Assembly (NCBI GenBank): GCA_013215105.1
Contig: JABSPL010000004.1
Location: forward strand, 1-35,547
Direction: 5' to 3'
DNA length: 35,547 nt
Origin: Flavobacteriaceae bacterium
Lineage (GTDB): Bacteria; Bacteroidota; Bacteroidia; Flavobacteriales; Flavobacteriaceae
The notes under the pieces were generated by a model. The model saw only the letters and a program-made list of their open reading frames with translations, did no database searches and was not told where the DNA came from. A program made the translations under genes and the position numbers. Shown in pieces: positions 16,554 to 24,980 of this stretch. Position 1 is the stretch's first letter. Each line of letters begins with the position of its first letter.

Positions 16554-16994
16554 ATGGAAAGTAAGGAGATTTTAGGAATAAAAAAAGACAAAGAAGGCAA
16601 TCTTATAAGTCCTGTGTTAAAAGATGATATTAAGAATTATCTGATAGATATTGACGGTACTATTACCGAAGATATACCTAATGAAGAGCCAGAAAGAATG
16701 GCTACATGTAAGCCTTTTTTGGATGCTTTGGATATAATAAATAAATGGTATTTACAAGGTCATTATATATGTTTTTTTACTTCTAGAACCGAAAAACATA
16801 GAGATGTTACTGAAAAATGGCTTAAAGAAAGTGGTTTTAACTATCATGGAGTGTTGTTTGGTAAACCAAGAGGAGGTAATTATCATTGGATAGATAATCA
16901 TATAGTAAGGGCTACAAGGTTTAATGGTAAGTTTACCGATATGATAAAAAAAGAACAATTAATAGAAGTTTTCGACGATAAAGAAACTTTATAA
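16554..16994 (+). CDS. HAD-superfamily phosphatase-like protein between the two Fe-S genes
   Basis: This 146-residue protein shows all four HAD motifs: DIDGT with D32 and D34 (nucleophile and acid/base), T76 in FFTSR, K104 in GKPRGG and D114 in WIDNH. A phosphatase-like active site is therefore intact. There is no visible cap domain beyond short loops, so the substrate may be large or bound with a partner. Similar Bacteroidota proteins are sometimes labelled phosphoheptose isomerase, which the motifs do not support. It lies 3 nt after one Fe-S gene and 9 nt before the other, so it is co-transcribed with them. Its substrate is unknown. Confidence 0.82.
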   Translation: MESKEILGIKKDKEGNLISPVLKDDIKNYLIDIDGTITEDIPNEEPERMATCKPFLDALDIINKWYLQGHYICFFTSRTEKHRDVTEKWLKESGFNYHGVLFGKPRGGNYHWIDNHIVRATRFNGKFTDMIKKEQLIEVFDDKETL

Positions 16995-17003
16995 TAATAA
17001 AAA

Positions 17004-17792
17004 ATGAGTGATTTCAATATAAAAGTGCCTACCATGGCAGAGTATATAGCAGAAGGGAAGCAACCTGAGGTGCTTTTTTGGGTAGGATGTGCAGGAAGTT
17101 TTGACGATAGAGCTAAGAAGATAACTAAGGCGTTTGTAAAGATATTACATGAGGCTAAGGTTGATTTTGCAGTATTGGGAGCCGAAGAAAATTGTACTGG
17201 AGACCCTGCCAAAAGGGCGGGTAACGAGTTTTTGTTCCAAATGCAAGCTATGGGTAACATAGAAGTATTAAATGGTTACGATATAAAGAAAATAGTGACT
17301 GCTTGTCCTCATTGTTTTAATACTCTGAAGAATGAATATCCTAGTTTGGGAGGTAATTATAATGTAATGCACCATACCGAACTTATAAAACAACTTATAT
17401 CTGAAAAGAGGCTGACTGTAGAAGGAGGTACTTTTAAAGGTAAGAAAATAACATTTCACGACCCTTGTTACTTAGGTAGAGCTAACAATATTTATGAAGT
17501 CCCTAGGGAAATAATAAGCAAGCTAGAGGTAGAGTTAGTAGAGATGAAAAAATGCAAAACTAACGGTCTTTGTTGCGGTGCAGGAGGTGCTCAGATGTTT
17601 AAAGATGCCGAAAAAGGTGATAAAGAAATCAATATACAAAGAACAGAAGAGGCATTAGAAACCGAGCCAGAAATAATAGCTACAGCTTGTCCTTTTTGCA
17701 ATACTATGATGACAGATGGTATTAAAATTAAAGAGAAAGATGTTGAAGTGCTGGATATTGCCGAAATAATTGCAAATGCAAAAGATTTATAG
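17004..17792 (+). CDS. CCG-domain (Fe-S)-binding protein, HdrB/HdrD-like
   Basis: The 262-residue soluble protein has two cysteine-rich CCG repeats. The first has C29, C64 (CTGDPAKRAG) and C101/C104 (CPHC); the second has C155 (DPCYLGR), C190/C191 (CCGAGGAQM) and C229/C232 (CPFC). Such repeats bind non-cubane or other Fe-S clusters in heterodisulfide reductases, LutA/GlcF-like and glycerol-3-phosphate dehydrogenase C subunits. It probably forms one complex with the membrane Fe-S protein two genes upstream. The organic substrate or acceptor cannot be told from the sequence. The SPOR gene follows after 24 nt. Confidence 0.9.
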   Translation: MSDFNIKVPTMAEYIAEGKQPEVLFWVGCAGSFDDRAKKITKAFVKILHEAKVDFAVLGAEENCTGDPAKRAGNEFLFQMQAMGNIEVLNGYDIKKIVTACPHCFNTLKNEYPSLGGNYNVMHHTELIKQLISEKRLTVEGGTFKGKKITFHDPCYLGRANNIYEVPREIISKLEVELVEMKKCKTNGLCCGAGGAQMFKDAEKGDKEINIQRTEEALETEPEIIATACPFCNTMMTDGIKIKEKDVEVLDIAEIIANAKDL

Positions 17793-17816
17793 TACATTTA
17801 TACAAAAATAAAGATT

Positions 17817-18422
17817 ATGCCATATATTGACGAAAAAGATTTACTAGAACTTCATGATAAAATTGATAAATTAGAGATCGAAAAGGATAGAACAGGTGAT
17901 TTAAGTGTTTCTTTTAAGGAAGATTTAGACTCTGAAAAGAAAATGGGACTTATATTTAAAATGGTGGCAGGTGTGTTTGTTGTGTCTACCTTGGTTCTAG
18001 GATATTTTAATTTTGTAGGTTCATCTTCGGATTTTTCTTTCGATGAAGATTCTCAATATGCGATATCTAAAGATTCTATGAATATACTTTTGTCGGCTTA
18101 TGATTTGTATGATAATGCTTATGATAATTCGTTGCATAGTAACTCTAAAATAAGGTATTCGGTACAAGTAGGTTCTTTTAAGAAATATAACCTTTCTTTG
18201 TATTCTAATAACTTAAAATATGTAAAGGAATTTAAAGATGGAGAGTATAGAAAATATACGATGGGAAGTTTCGATAGTTATGTAGATGCTGAGAAATTTA
18301 GAGTAGGTCTGGATCATATGGGTTTTAAAGATTGTTTTGTTATGGCTATACGTAACGGGATAAGAGTTGAAATGGAAATAGCTCTTGAATTGACCAACGA
18401 AATGGAATATTTGAAGATATAA
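17817..18422 (+). CDS. SPOR-domain single-pass membrane protein
   Basis: The 201-residue protein has a charged cytoplasmic N-terminus (1-43), one membrane helix (about 45-67, GLIFKMVAGVFVVSTLVLGYF), a linker and a SPOR domain at about 118-195. The domain starts RYSVQVGSFKK and includes YTMGSF, AEKFRVGLDHMGFKDCFV and a final basic strand. SPOR domains bind glycan strands stripped of stem peptides at the division septum. The layout is like FtsN or DamX, and the gene lies immediately before the dcw cluster, though separated from it by a terminator. A TACATTTA sequence at 17793-17800 is one base off the -7 consensus. A division role is inference. Confidence 0.8.
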   Translation: MPYIDEKDLLELHDKIDKLEIEKDRTGDLSVSFKEDLDSEKKMGLIFKMVAGVFVVSTLVLGYFNFVGSSSDFSFDEDSQYAISKDSMNILLSAYDLYDNAYDNSLHSNSKIRYSVQVGSFKKYNLSLYSNNLKYVKEFKDGEYRKYTMGSFDSYVDAEKFRVGLDHMGFKDCFVMAIRNGIRVEMEIALELTNEMEYLKI

Positions 18423-18443
18423 AAAACAAATAAAAAAATATTT

Positions 18444-18482
18444 AAAGTCTTACTGATATATAATCGGTAAGGCTTTTTTTTT
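18444..18482 (+). terminator. Terminator between the SPOR gene and the dcw cluster
   Basis: A 14-bp stem, with GTCTTACTGAT (18447-18457) against ATCGGTAAGGC (18463-18473) including two G-U pairs and three flanking A-U pairs, has loop ATATA. Nine T follow the stem core (18474-18482). Confidence 0.92.
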
Positions 18483-18584
18483 GCTTATTTTTGCGAAATA
18501 TTTACTTTTTGATAGTTTTTTGAGTTTTTGTATTGTTCGTATAGTTAGTTGGAATCTATGATTTTTACTAGTTTGTAAAAAAAA

Positions 18585-18609
18585 TGGGTAAAAGTGGGTG
18601 TAAGTGGTA
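18585..18609 (+). promoter_or_regulatory. MraZ operator: three boxes at 10-bp spacing
   Basis: TGGGT at 18585-18589, TGGGT at 18595-18599 and a degenerate TGGTA at 18605-18609 are each separated by 5 nt. This is the TGGGN-N5-TGGGN pattern bound by MraZ upstream of mraZ in other bacteria. The boxes lie 10-34 nt before the -7 element at 18619, so bound MraZ would cover the -33 region and repress the cluster. Confidence 0.85.
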
Positions 18610-18618
18610 AATAATTAT

Positions 18619-18626
18619 TAGATTTG
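18619..18626 (+). promoter_or_regulatory. Promoter -7 element TAGATTTG for mraZ and the dcw cluster
   Basis: TAGATTTG is an exact TAnnTTTG match, 26 nt before the mraZ ATG. The region where a -33 TTG would lie is occupied by the MraZ boxes and contains no TTG. A weaker CTAGTTTG (18568-18575) lies before the boxes. Confidence 0.6.
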
Positions 18627-18651
18627 TCTATCGACTGTTTATAAAAGCATT

Positions 18652-19116
18652 ATGACTCATCTGACTGGTACATACGAATGTAAATCGGACTCTAAAGGTA
18701 GAATACTTCTTCCTTCAGGGTTGAAGAAGCAATTGTCAGATGTTGTAAGCAGAGGGTTTATATTGAAGAGGTCAGTTTTTCAGCCTTGTTTGGAGTTATA
18801 TCCTATGGCAGAGTGGGAGTTGATGATGGAAAAGATAAATAAGCTTAACCGCTTTGTGAAAAAGAATAACGATTTTATAAGAAGATTTACCGCAGGAGTT
18901 AAACAAGTAGACTTAGATAGTTCGGGGAGACTCTTGGTGTCTAAAGATCTTTTGGCTTTTTCGGGTATATCAAAAGATATAGTTTTTGCTTCGGCAGTAA
19001 ATATAATAGAACTTTGGGATAAAGATAAATATGAAGAATCTATAGGCGATTCTGATATAGATTTTTCGGAATTGGCAGAGCAAGTAATGGGTAATTTAAA
19101 CGAAACAGATAATTAA
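18652..19116 (+). CDS. mraZ: Division/cell wall cluster transcriptional regulator MraZ
   Basis: The 154-residue protein has two SpoVT/AbrB-like repeats, each with the DxxGR signature: DSKGRILLP near residues 13-21 and DSSGRLLVSKDLL near 89-101. MraZ forms rings of several subunits that bind direct TGGGN repeats and represses the dcw operon in E. coli. Matching boxes lie 43-67 nt upstream of this gene, so self-control is likely. It is the first gene of the cluster, with rsmH 7 nt downstream. Confidence 0.97.
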   Translation: MTHLTGTYECKSDSKGRILLPSGLKKQLSDVVSRGFILKRSVFQPCLELYPMAEWELMMEKINKLNRFVKKNNDFIRRFTAGVKQVDLDSSGRLLVSKDLLAFSGISKDIVFASAVNIIELWDKDKYEESIGDSDIDFSELAEQVMGNLNETDN

Positions 19117-19123
19117 ACAGACA

Positions 19124-20026
19124 ATGGAATATCATAATCCTGTATTATTAAAAGAAACTGTAGATGGGCTAAATATAGACCCTAATGGTATATATCTAGA
19201 TGTTACTTTCGGAGGAGGAGGTCATTCGGCAGAGATATTAAAAAGACTTGGAGACAAAGGTAAGTTGTATGCTTTCGATCAAGATCCTGAGGCTATAAAA
19301 AACAAGTTAGACGATGATAGGTTTACTTTGATATCTGATAATTTCAGAAATATAGATAAGTATATGAAGTTTTATGGTCATGCTAAAGTAGATGGTATTT
19401 TGGGTGATTTTGGAGTTTCTTCACATCAGTTCGATTCGGCAGAAAGAGGTTTTTCAACTCGTTTTGATGCTGTTTTGGATATGCGTATGAATACCGAAAA
19501 AGGAGTAGATGCTTTACATGTTATAAACAAATATAGTGAAAAAACTCTGTGTGATGTATTTTTTAAATACGGAGAACTTCGTAATGCTAGGGCTATAACC
19601 AAAGCAGTGATAGCAGCTAGGAACGAAAAGGAAATAAGAACTAGTTTTGAGTTGAAAGAGGTTTTGAAATCGTTTTTACCAGCAGCTAAAGAGCATAAAA
19701 TATTAGCTCAGATATTTCAGGCTATAAGGATAGAAGTAAACGAAGAAATAGTTGTTTTGAAAGAGTTCTTGGTTAATTCGGGTAAAATATTAAAGCCAAA
19801 AGGAAGGCTAAGTGTTATTTCGTATCATTCTTTGGAAGATAGATTGGTTAAGAGATATATAAAAGACGGGATATTTGAAGGAGAAATTGTTACAGATGTT
19901 TTTGGTAATAGTAGTTCTCCAATGAAAGCAGTTGGTAAGTTAATATGTCCGAGTAGAGAAGAAATAAAAATCAACAATAGAGCTAGAAGTGCTAAGTTGA
20001 GGATAGCGGAGAAAAAAAATGATTAG
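19124..20026 (+). CDS. rsmH: 16S rRNA (cytosine1402-N4)-methyltransferase RsmH (MraW)
   Basis: This 300-residue SAM-dependent enzyme methylates C1402 of 16S rRNA in the P site. It begins with the family start EYHNPVLLKETVDGL and has the SAM-binding loop TFGGGGHS (28-35), the DFGVSSHQFD motif, and the C-terminal SYHSLEDRLVKRY and NNRARSAKLR motifs. Length is normal. It ends with an 8-nt overlap into the ftsL-like gene. Confidence 0.97.
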   Translation: MEYHNPVLLKETVDGLNIDPNGIYLDVTFGGGGHSAEILKRLGDKGKLYAFDQDPEAIKNKLDDDRFTLISDNFRNIDKYMKFYGHAKVDGILGDFGVSSHQFDSAERGFSTRFDAVLDMRMNTEKGVDALHVINKYSEKTLCDVFFKYGELRNARAITKAVIAARNEKEIRTSFELKEVLKSFLPAAKEHKILAQIFQAIRIEVNEEIVVLKEFLVNSGKILKPKGRLSVISYHSLEDRLVKRYIKDGIFEGEIVTDVFGNSSSPMKAVGKLICPSREEIKINNRARSAKLRIAEKKND

Positions 20027-20339
20027 GAAAAAGATAATAGGAATATTAAAAGGAGAGTTTCTGGTAGGTGAAAACGCTTTAAAAAACTGGAAGATTTACG
20101 GGTCTATTTTATTATTCTTTATGGTTATTATATTTATGGGGCATAGATATGATAAAAAGGTTCTTTATATAGTTAAGATAAAAAAAGAGTTAAGAGAAAA
20201 AAGGTCGGAGCTAATCGATATAAGTTCTACTTTACAGAAGAAAAAAATGGAATCAACGGTAAGGAAAGATGTAAAAGCAATGGGTTTATTCTCGTCTTTG
20301 AGTCCGCCGAAAATAATTTTAATAAAAGATAAGATATAA
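20019..20339 (+). CDS. ftsL: FtsL-like division protein
   Basis: A 106-residue bitopic protein with a cytoplasmic N-terminus (1-24), one membrane helix (about 25-41, NWKIYGSILLFFMVIIFMG) and an extracytoplasmic helix with Lys/Glu/Leu pattern (about 45-85), likely a coiled coil. Sequence similarity to E. coli FtsL is slight, but size, topology and its place between rsmH and ftsI identify it as the Bacteroidota FtsL-like protein. FtsL acts with FtsB and FtsQ to activate FtsWI at the septum. It overlaps rsmH by 8 nt and precedes ftsI by 1 nt. Confidence 0.88.
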   Translation: MIRKKIIGILKGEFLVGENALKNWKIYGSILLFFMVIIFMGHRYDKKVLYIVKIKKELREKRSELIDISSTLQKKKMESTVRKDVKAMGLFSSLSPPKIILIKDKI

Positions 20340-20340
20340 A

Positions 20341-22311
20341 GTGAAATCACAAGGACAGAAAATAACAAATAAGATGAACGCATTCTCAATACTGTTGAGT
20401 ATGTTTTTGCTTGTGGTGTTGGTTAAGGTGATTTATATACAATATGTCGAAGGAAATAGATACTTAGCTGTTTCGGACAAAAACAATTTCAAAGAAGAAG
20501 AAATAGAAGCAAATAGAGGTAATATATATAGTTTAGAAGGTGATTTGTTAGCTACTACTATATCCAAATACACTATTAGAATGGATGCTGTGACGGTTGA
20601 TAATACTTTGTTTCAGAACAATGTTAAGGCGTTGTCCGATAGTTTGGCAAATATGTTCGGAACTTCGTCTATAGCTTTGGAAAAAAGAATAAGAAAAGCC
20701 AAGAAAGACAAAAACAGATATTTATTTATAAGAAAAGATGTAGGTTATATAGATTATCTTAGAATAAAGCAATTTCCGATATTTAACAAAGGAGCTTATA
20801 AAGGAGGTTTTATAGCTAAGAGTACTATTTTGAGAGAGTATCCTTTTGGGGCTTTGGCAAGGAGAACTATTGGTTATGAAAACTATAGAGGTAAAGTAGG
20901 TTTGGAAGGTGCTTATAGTAAAGACTTGAAAGGTAATAAAGGTTATAGAGTTGTAAGGAAAATAGCTCAAGGACAATGGCGATTGATAGATCAAGGTAGT
21001 GAAGTTCAGCCTGTTGACGGGAAAGACGTGTACACTACTATAGATATAGGGATTCAGGATATAGCTCATCATGCTTTGTTGAAACAATTAAAAAAATACA
21101 ATGCAGACCATGGTTCTGTAGTTGTTATGGAGGTGTCTACAGGTAAAATAAAAGCTATAGCTAACTTAGGAAGAGCTAAAGATGGAGGCTATTACGAGAA
21201 GTTGAATTATGCAGTAGGAGAGTCTCAAGAGCCTGGTTCTACCTTTAAAGTAGCAAGTATAATGGCAGCTTTAGAAGATGGTTATGTAGACATTACCGAT
21301 GTTTTTGATACTGAGAAAGGGACTATTTACATACATGGGAAAAAAGTAAAAGACTCCAAAAGGGGAGGTTATGGTAAGATTAATGTAGCAAGAATACTAG
21401 AAGTTTCTTCGAATGTAGGTACTGTAAAAATTATAAGAAAATATTACGATAACAAGCCTGATAAATTTATAGAGAGAATGAAGTCGTTCGGTTTGGGAGA
21501 GAAACTGGGGCTTCCTATTAAAGGTGAAGGAGTACCTATAATACCAAGCCCAGAGGAGGAGTCTTGGAGTAGGATATCTCTAGAATGGATGTCTTGGGGT
21601 TATGGAGTTTCGTTTACGCCTTTGCAAATATTGGCTTTTTATAATGCTATAGCCAATGACGGAGTTTTTGTGAAGCCACAGTTTATAGATAAAATAGTTT
21701 TAAACAACAAAGAAGAAGAGACGTATAAAACTATAGTTTTAAAAGAGAAAATAGCATCTATAGAAACTATAAATAAGATAAAAAAAATACTAGAAAACGT
21801 AGTTAAAAAAGGAAGTGCTAGTAAATTGTACAATCCTTTGTATTCTATGGCAGGAAAGACTGGTACTTGTCAGAAAAGTTATTGGAAAAAAGGAGGTTTG
21901 AGTTATATTTCGTCTTTTGCAGGTTTTTTCCCTGTAGATAATCCTAAATATTCTTGTATAACAGTAATACATGAGCCTAAAAAAAATATAGGTTATTACG
22001 GTGCAGATGTTGCTGGTCCTGTATTCAAAGAAGTAGCAGAGAAAATATATGTATCTACTCCTACCGAGTATTTGATAGAAAATATGGAGGAATCCATGGC
22101 TAAAATAGATGAAAACTATAATTATTTCGATAAAGATGTATTGACCAAAATACCTAAAGTGACGGGTATGCCTGTGATGGATGCTGTTGCTTTGTTAGAA
22201 AATATGGGCTTGAATGTAGAATTTGAAGGATTAGGAAAAGTGCGTAGACAATCTATAAGAAAAGGTTCGGCATTTAGAAAAGGACAAACTATAAAACTGA
22301 CTGTCATTTGA
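20341..22311 (+). CDS. ftsI: Septal peptidoglycan transpeptidase FtsI (PBP3), with C-terminal PASTA domain, GTG start
   Basis: This 656-residue class B penicillin-binding protein crosslinks septal peptidoglycan with FtsW. It has a membrane anchor (about 14-34), a dimerisation/pedestal region with RG(N)IYS near 59-64, and the transpeptidase domain: S300-T-F-K303 nucleophile motif, S356-S-N358 and K506-T-G508. A PASTA domain at about 600-656 (IPKVTGMPVMDAVALLENMGL...) is absent from E. coli FtsI but usual in Bacteroidota. The start is GTG at 20341, 1 nt after the ftsL-like gene. Its TGA stop overlaps the TTG start of murE (TTGA, 4 nt). Confidence 0.97.
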   Translation: MKSQGQKITNKMNAFSILLSMFLLVVLVKVIYIQYVEGNRYLAVSDKNNFKEEEIEANRGNIYSLEGDLLATTISKYTIRMDAVTVDNTLFQNNVKALSDSLANMFGTSSIALEKRIRKAKKDKNRYLFIRKDVGYIDYLRIKQFPIFNKGAYKGGFIAKSTILREYPFGALARRTIGYENYRGKVGLEGAYSKDLKGNKGYRVVRKIAQGQWRLIDQGSEVQPVDGKDVYTTIDIGIQDIAHHALLKQLKKYNADHGSVVVMEVSTGKIKAIANLGRAKDGGYYEKLNYAVGESQEPGSTFKVASIMAALEDGYVDITDVFDTEKGTIYIHGKKVKDSKRGGYGKINVARILEVSSNVGTVKIIRKYYDNKPDKFIERMKSFGLGEKLGLPIKGEGVPIIPSPEEESWSRISLEWMSWGYGVSFTPLQILAFYNAIANDGVFVKPQFIDKIVLNNKEEETYKTIVLKEKIASIETINKIKKILENVVKKGSASKLYNPLYSMAGKTGTCQKSYWKKGGLSYISSFAGFFPVDNPKYSCITVIHEPKKNIGYYGADVAGPVFKEVAEKIYVSTPTEYLIENMEESMAKIDENYNYFDKDVLTKIPKVTGMPVMDAVALLENMGLNVEFEGLGKVRRQSIRKGSAFRKGQTIKLTVI

Positions 22312-23768
22312 AAAAGTTAAAAGAGATATTAAAAAAAATAAACTATACATCGAGCAGAGATACGCTCGATGTTGATTGCTTAAATATAGTTTTCGATTCG
22401 AGATCTGTAAAGAAAGGTAGCTTGTTTGTAGCTATAAGAGGAGTTATTTCGGACGGGCATGACTATATAGAGAAAGCTATTGGTAGTGGAGCTGTAGCTA
22501 TAGTTTGTGAAGAAATACCAGAAATAAAAACTGATGTAATTTTTGTGAAAGTAGAAAATACATCTGAAGCTTTGGCTTATATAAGTGGTGATTTCTACGA
22601 TAATCCTTCGGGTAAATTGAAGCTTGTGGGAGTTACAGGTACTAATGGTAAGACTACTACAACTACTCTTTTGTTCAATTTGTTTAGGAATATGGGCTTA
22701 AAAGTAGGACTTATATCTACGGTTAATATAAGAATAAACGAACAGGAATTCAAAACAAATCATACGACCCCCAATAGTATTACTCTTAATTACTATATGA
22801 ATCAGATGATTTCAGAAGGAGTTGAATACTGTTTTATGGAGGTGAGTTCGCATGGTATTAGTCAGAACAGAACTAAGGGTTTGAGTTTTGTTGGAGGGGT
22901 TTTTACTAACCTGACTCACGATCATTTGGATTATCATAAAGATTTTAAAAGTTATAGAGATGTAAAGAAAAGTTTCTTTGATAATCTGCCAAAAACAGCG
23001 TTTGCGATATCTAATAGAGACGATTCTAATGGTAGTTTTATGTTGCAAAACACCAAGGCCTATAAGAAATATTACAGCTTACAGACTATAGCAGACTATA
23101 ATGCTAAGCTTATAGAAAGCGATCTTAATGGTTCTTGTGTTGTTATAGATAGAGTAGAAACTTATATAAAACTAATAGGTAGATTTAATGTTTACAATAG
23201 TTTAGCTATATATTCGGTAGCTATAGAGTTAGGGTTGGATAAAACTGAAACATTACAAGGTCTTAGTTCTTTGGAAACTGTAGGTGGTAGGTTTGAGCAT
23301 TTTGTATCAGAAACAGGTATACATATAGTTGTAGATTATGCTCACACTCCTGATGCTCTTAAAAATGTATTAGAAACTCTGACGCAAGTCAATAGAAACT
23401 CTGCCAGAATATATACTGTAGTAGGTTGTGGAGGCGATAGAGACAAAACCAAACGACCTATTATGGGTAGAATAGCGGTAAGTAATAGTGATATGACTAT
23501 ATTTACTTCTGATAATCCTAGGACAGAAAATCCTAATACTATTTTGGAAGAAATGGAAAGTGACCTTAGTATAGATATGCAATCGAAGTTTTTGACTATA
23601 GAAAACCGAAACCAAGCTATAAAGACAGCTTGTAAAATGGCAGAACCTAAAGATATAATACTTATAGCAGGTAAAGGACACGAAAAATATCAGGATATAA
23701 ACGGAGTTAAGCAAGACTTTGACGACGTATTAAGAGTAAAAACGAATTTAAAACAACTAAGCAAATGA
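22308..23768 (+). CDS. murE: UDP-MurNAc-L-Ala-D-Glu:meso-diaminopimelate ligase (TTG start)
   Basis: The 486-residue cytoplasmic ligase adds the third stem amino acid to UDP-MurNAc-dipeptide using ATP. The ATP-binding loop is TGTNGKTTT (about 108-116). The substrate-choice motif is D402-N-P-R405, the form found in enzymes that add meso-diaminopimelate; lysine-adding enzymes differ here. HTTPNS and the GKGHEKYQ motif near the C-terminus also fit. The TTG start at 22308 overlaps the ftsI stop by 4 nt and yields the usual MurE N-terminus ([11 protein letters not shown]). The 3' end overlaps mraY by 4 nt. Confidence 0.97.
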   Translation: MKKLKEILKKINYTSSRDTLDVDCLNIVFDSRSVKKGSLFVAIRGVISDGHDYIEKAIGSGAVAIVCEEIPEIKTDVIFVKVENTSEALAYISGDFYDNPSGKLKLVGVTGTNGKTTTTTLLFNLFRNMGLKVGLISTVNIRINEQEFKTNHTTPNSITLNYYMNQMISEGVEYCFMEVSSHGISQNRTKGLSFVGGVFTNLTHDHLDYHKDFKSYRDVKKSFFDNLPKTAFAISNRDDSNGSFMLQNTKAYKKYYSLQTIADYNAKLIESDLNGSCVVIDRVETYIKLIGRFNVYNSLAIYSVAIELGLDKTETLQGLSSLETVGGRFEHFVSETGIHIVVDYAHTPDALKNVLETLTQVNRNSARIYTVVGCGGDRDKTKRPIMGRIAVSNSDMTIFTSDNPRTENPNTILEEMESDLSIDMQSKFLTIENRNQAIKTACKMAEPKDIILIAGKGHEKYQDINGVKQDFDDVLRVKTNLKQLSK

Positions 23769-24979
23769 TATATTATTTATTCGAATTTTTAGAGAAAAGT
23801 CAAGATTTGGCAGGAGCAGGGCTTCTTAAATATATATCGGTGAGGTCAGCAGCTTCGTTTATATTGGCTTTGAGTATAGGGCTTATTTTCGGTAAAAGAA
23901 TAATAAATAAACTAAGGAGTTTACAGATAGGAGAATCGGTAAGAGACTTGGGGCTTCACGGACAAGTAGAAAAGGCAGGTACTCCTACTATGGGAGGAAT
24001 AATAATAATAATAAGCACTTTGGTTCCTGTGCTTTTGTTCACCAAATTGTTTAATATTTATATAGTAATACTAGTAACTACTACTTTATGGATGGGTTGC
24101 ATAGGTTTTTTGGACGATTATATAAAAGTATTCAAGAAGAACAAAGAAGGGCTTAAAGGTAGGTTTAAAGTAATGGGTCAGATAGGTTTAGGGCTTATAG
24201 TTGGTGCTATGCTTTATTTTAACGAAGAAGTTACTGTAAGAGAAAAAATAACAGATAATATAGAAAATGTATCTAAGACTACTTTTGGAGAGCCTACCAA
24301 AGACATGATAACTACGGTTCCTTTTTTTAAGCATAATCAGTTAGATTATTCTGAAATATTAACTTTTATAAGCGATGACTTGAAGTCTTATGGTTGGCTT
24401 ATATTCATACCTATGGTTATACTTATAATAACGGCAGTTTCTAACGGAGCTAACCTGACAGATGGTATAGACGGCTTGGCAGCAGGTACATCGACCATCG
24501 TGGTTGTTACTTTAGGTGTGTTTGCTTGGGTGTCGGGTAATATAATTTACTCCGATTATCTGGACGTTATGTATATCCCCAACTCAGGAGAAATAGTGGT
24601 TTTTATAAGTGCATTTGCAGGAGCTCTGATAGGTTTCTTGTGGTACAATAGTTACCCAGCACAAGTGTTTATGGGCGATACAGGAAGCTTGACTATAGGA
24701 GGAATAATAGCTGTAATAGCTATTTCTATAAGAAAAGAATTGTTGATACCTATACTGGCAGGAGTATTTTTGATGGAAAACTTATCGGTGATATTGCAAG
24801 TAGGATATTTCAAATACACTAAGAAAAAATCGGGTGTTGGTAAGCGTATATTCCTAATGGCTCCTTTGCATCACCATTTTCAAAAGAAAGGATTTCACGA
24901 AAGTAAGATAGTAACAAGATTTTTGATAGTAAGTATTTTGTTGGCAGTAATAACAGTTGTAACACTGAAAATAAGATAA
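23765..24979 (+). CDS. mraY: Phospho-MurNAc-pentapeptide transferase MraY
   Basis: This 404-residue polytopic inner membrane enzyme transfers phospho-MurNAc-pentapeptide to undecaprenyl phosphate, making lipid I. It shows TPTMGG (73-78), DDYIK (117-121), [13 protein letters not shown] (227-239), GDTGSL and the [12 protein letters not shown] loop with the conserved His cluster. It is longer than the E. coli protein (about 360). The extra length is an insertion at about 152-205 (charged, non-membrane), which is typical of Bacteroidota MraY. It overlaps murE by 4 nt and precedes murD by 1 nt. murF, normally next in E. coli, is absent. Confidence 0.97.
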   Translation: MIYYLFEFLEKSQDLAGAGLLKYISVRSAASFILALSIGLIFGKRIINKLRSLQIGESVRDLGLHGQVEKAGTPTMGGIIIIISTLVPVLLFTKLFNIYIVILVTTTLWMGCIGFLDDYIKVFKKNKEGLKGRFKVMGQIGLGLIVGAMLYFNEEVTVREKITDNIENVSKTTFGEPTKDMITTVPFFKHNQLDYSEILTFISDDLKSYGWLIFIPMVILIITAVSNGANLTDGIDGLAAGTSTIVVVTLGVFAWVSGNIIYSDYLDVMYIPNSGEIVVFISAFAGALIGFLWYNSYPAQVFMGDTGSLTIGGIIAVIAISIRKELLIPILAGVFLMENLSVILQVGYFKYTKKKSGVGKRIFLMAPLHHHFQKKGFHESKIVTRFLIVSILLAVITVVTLKIR

Positions 24980-24980
24980 T

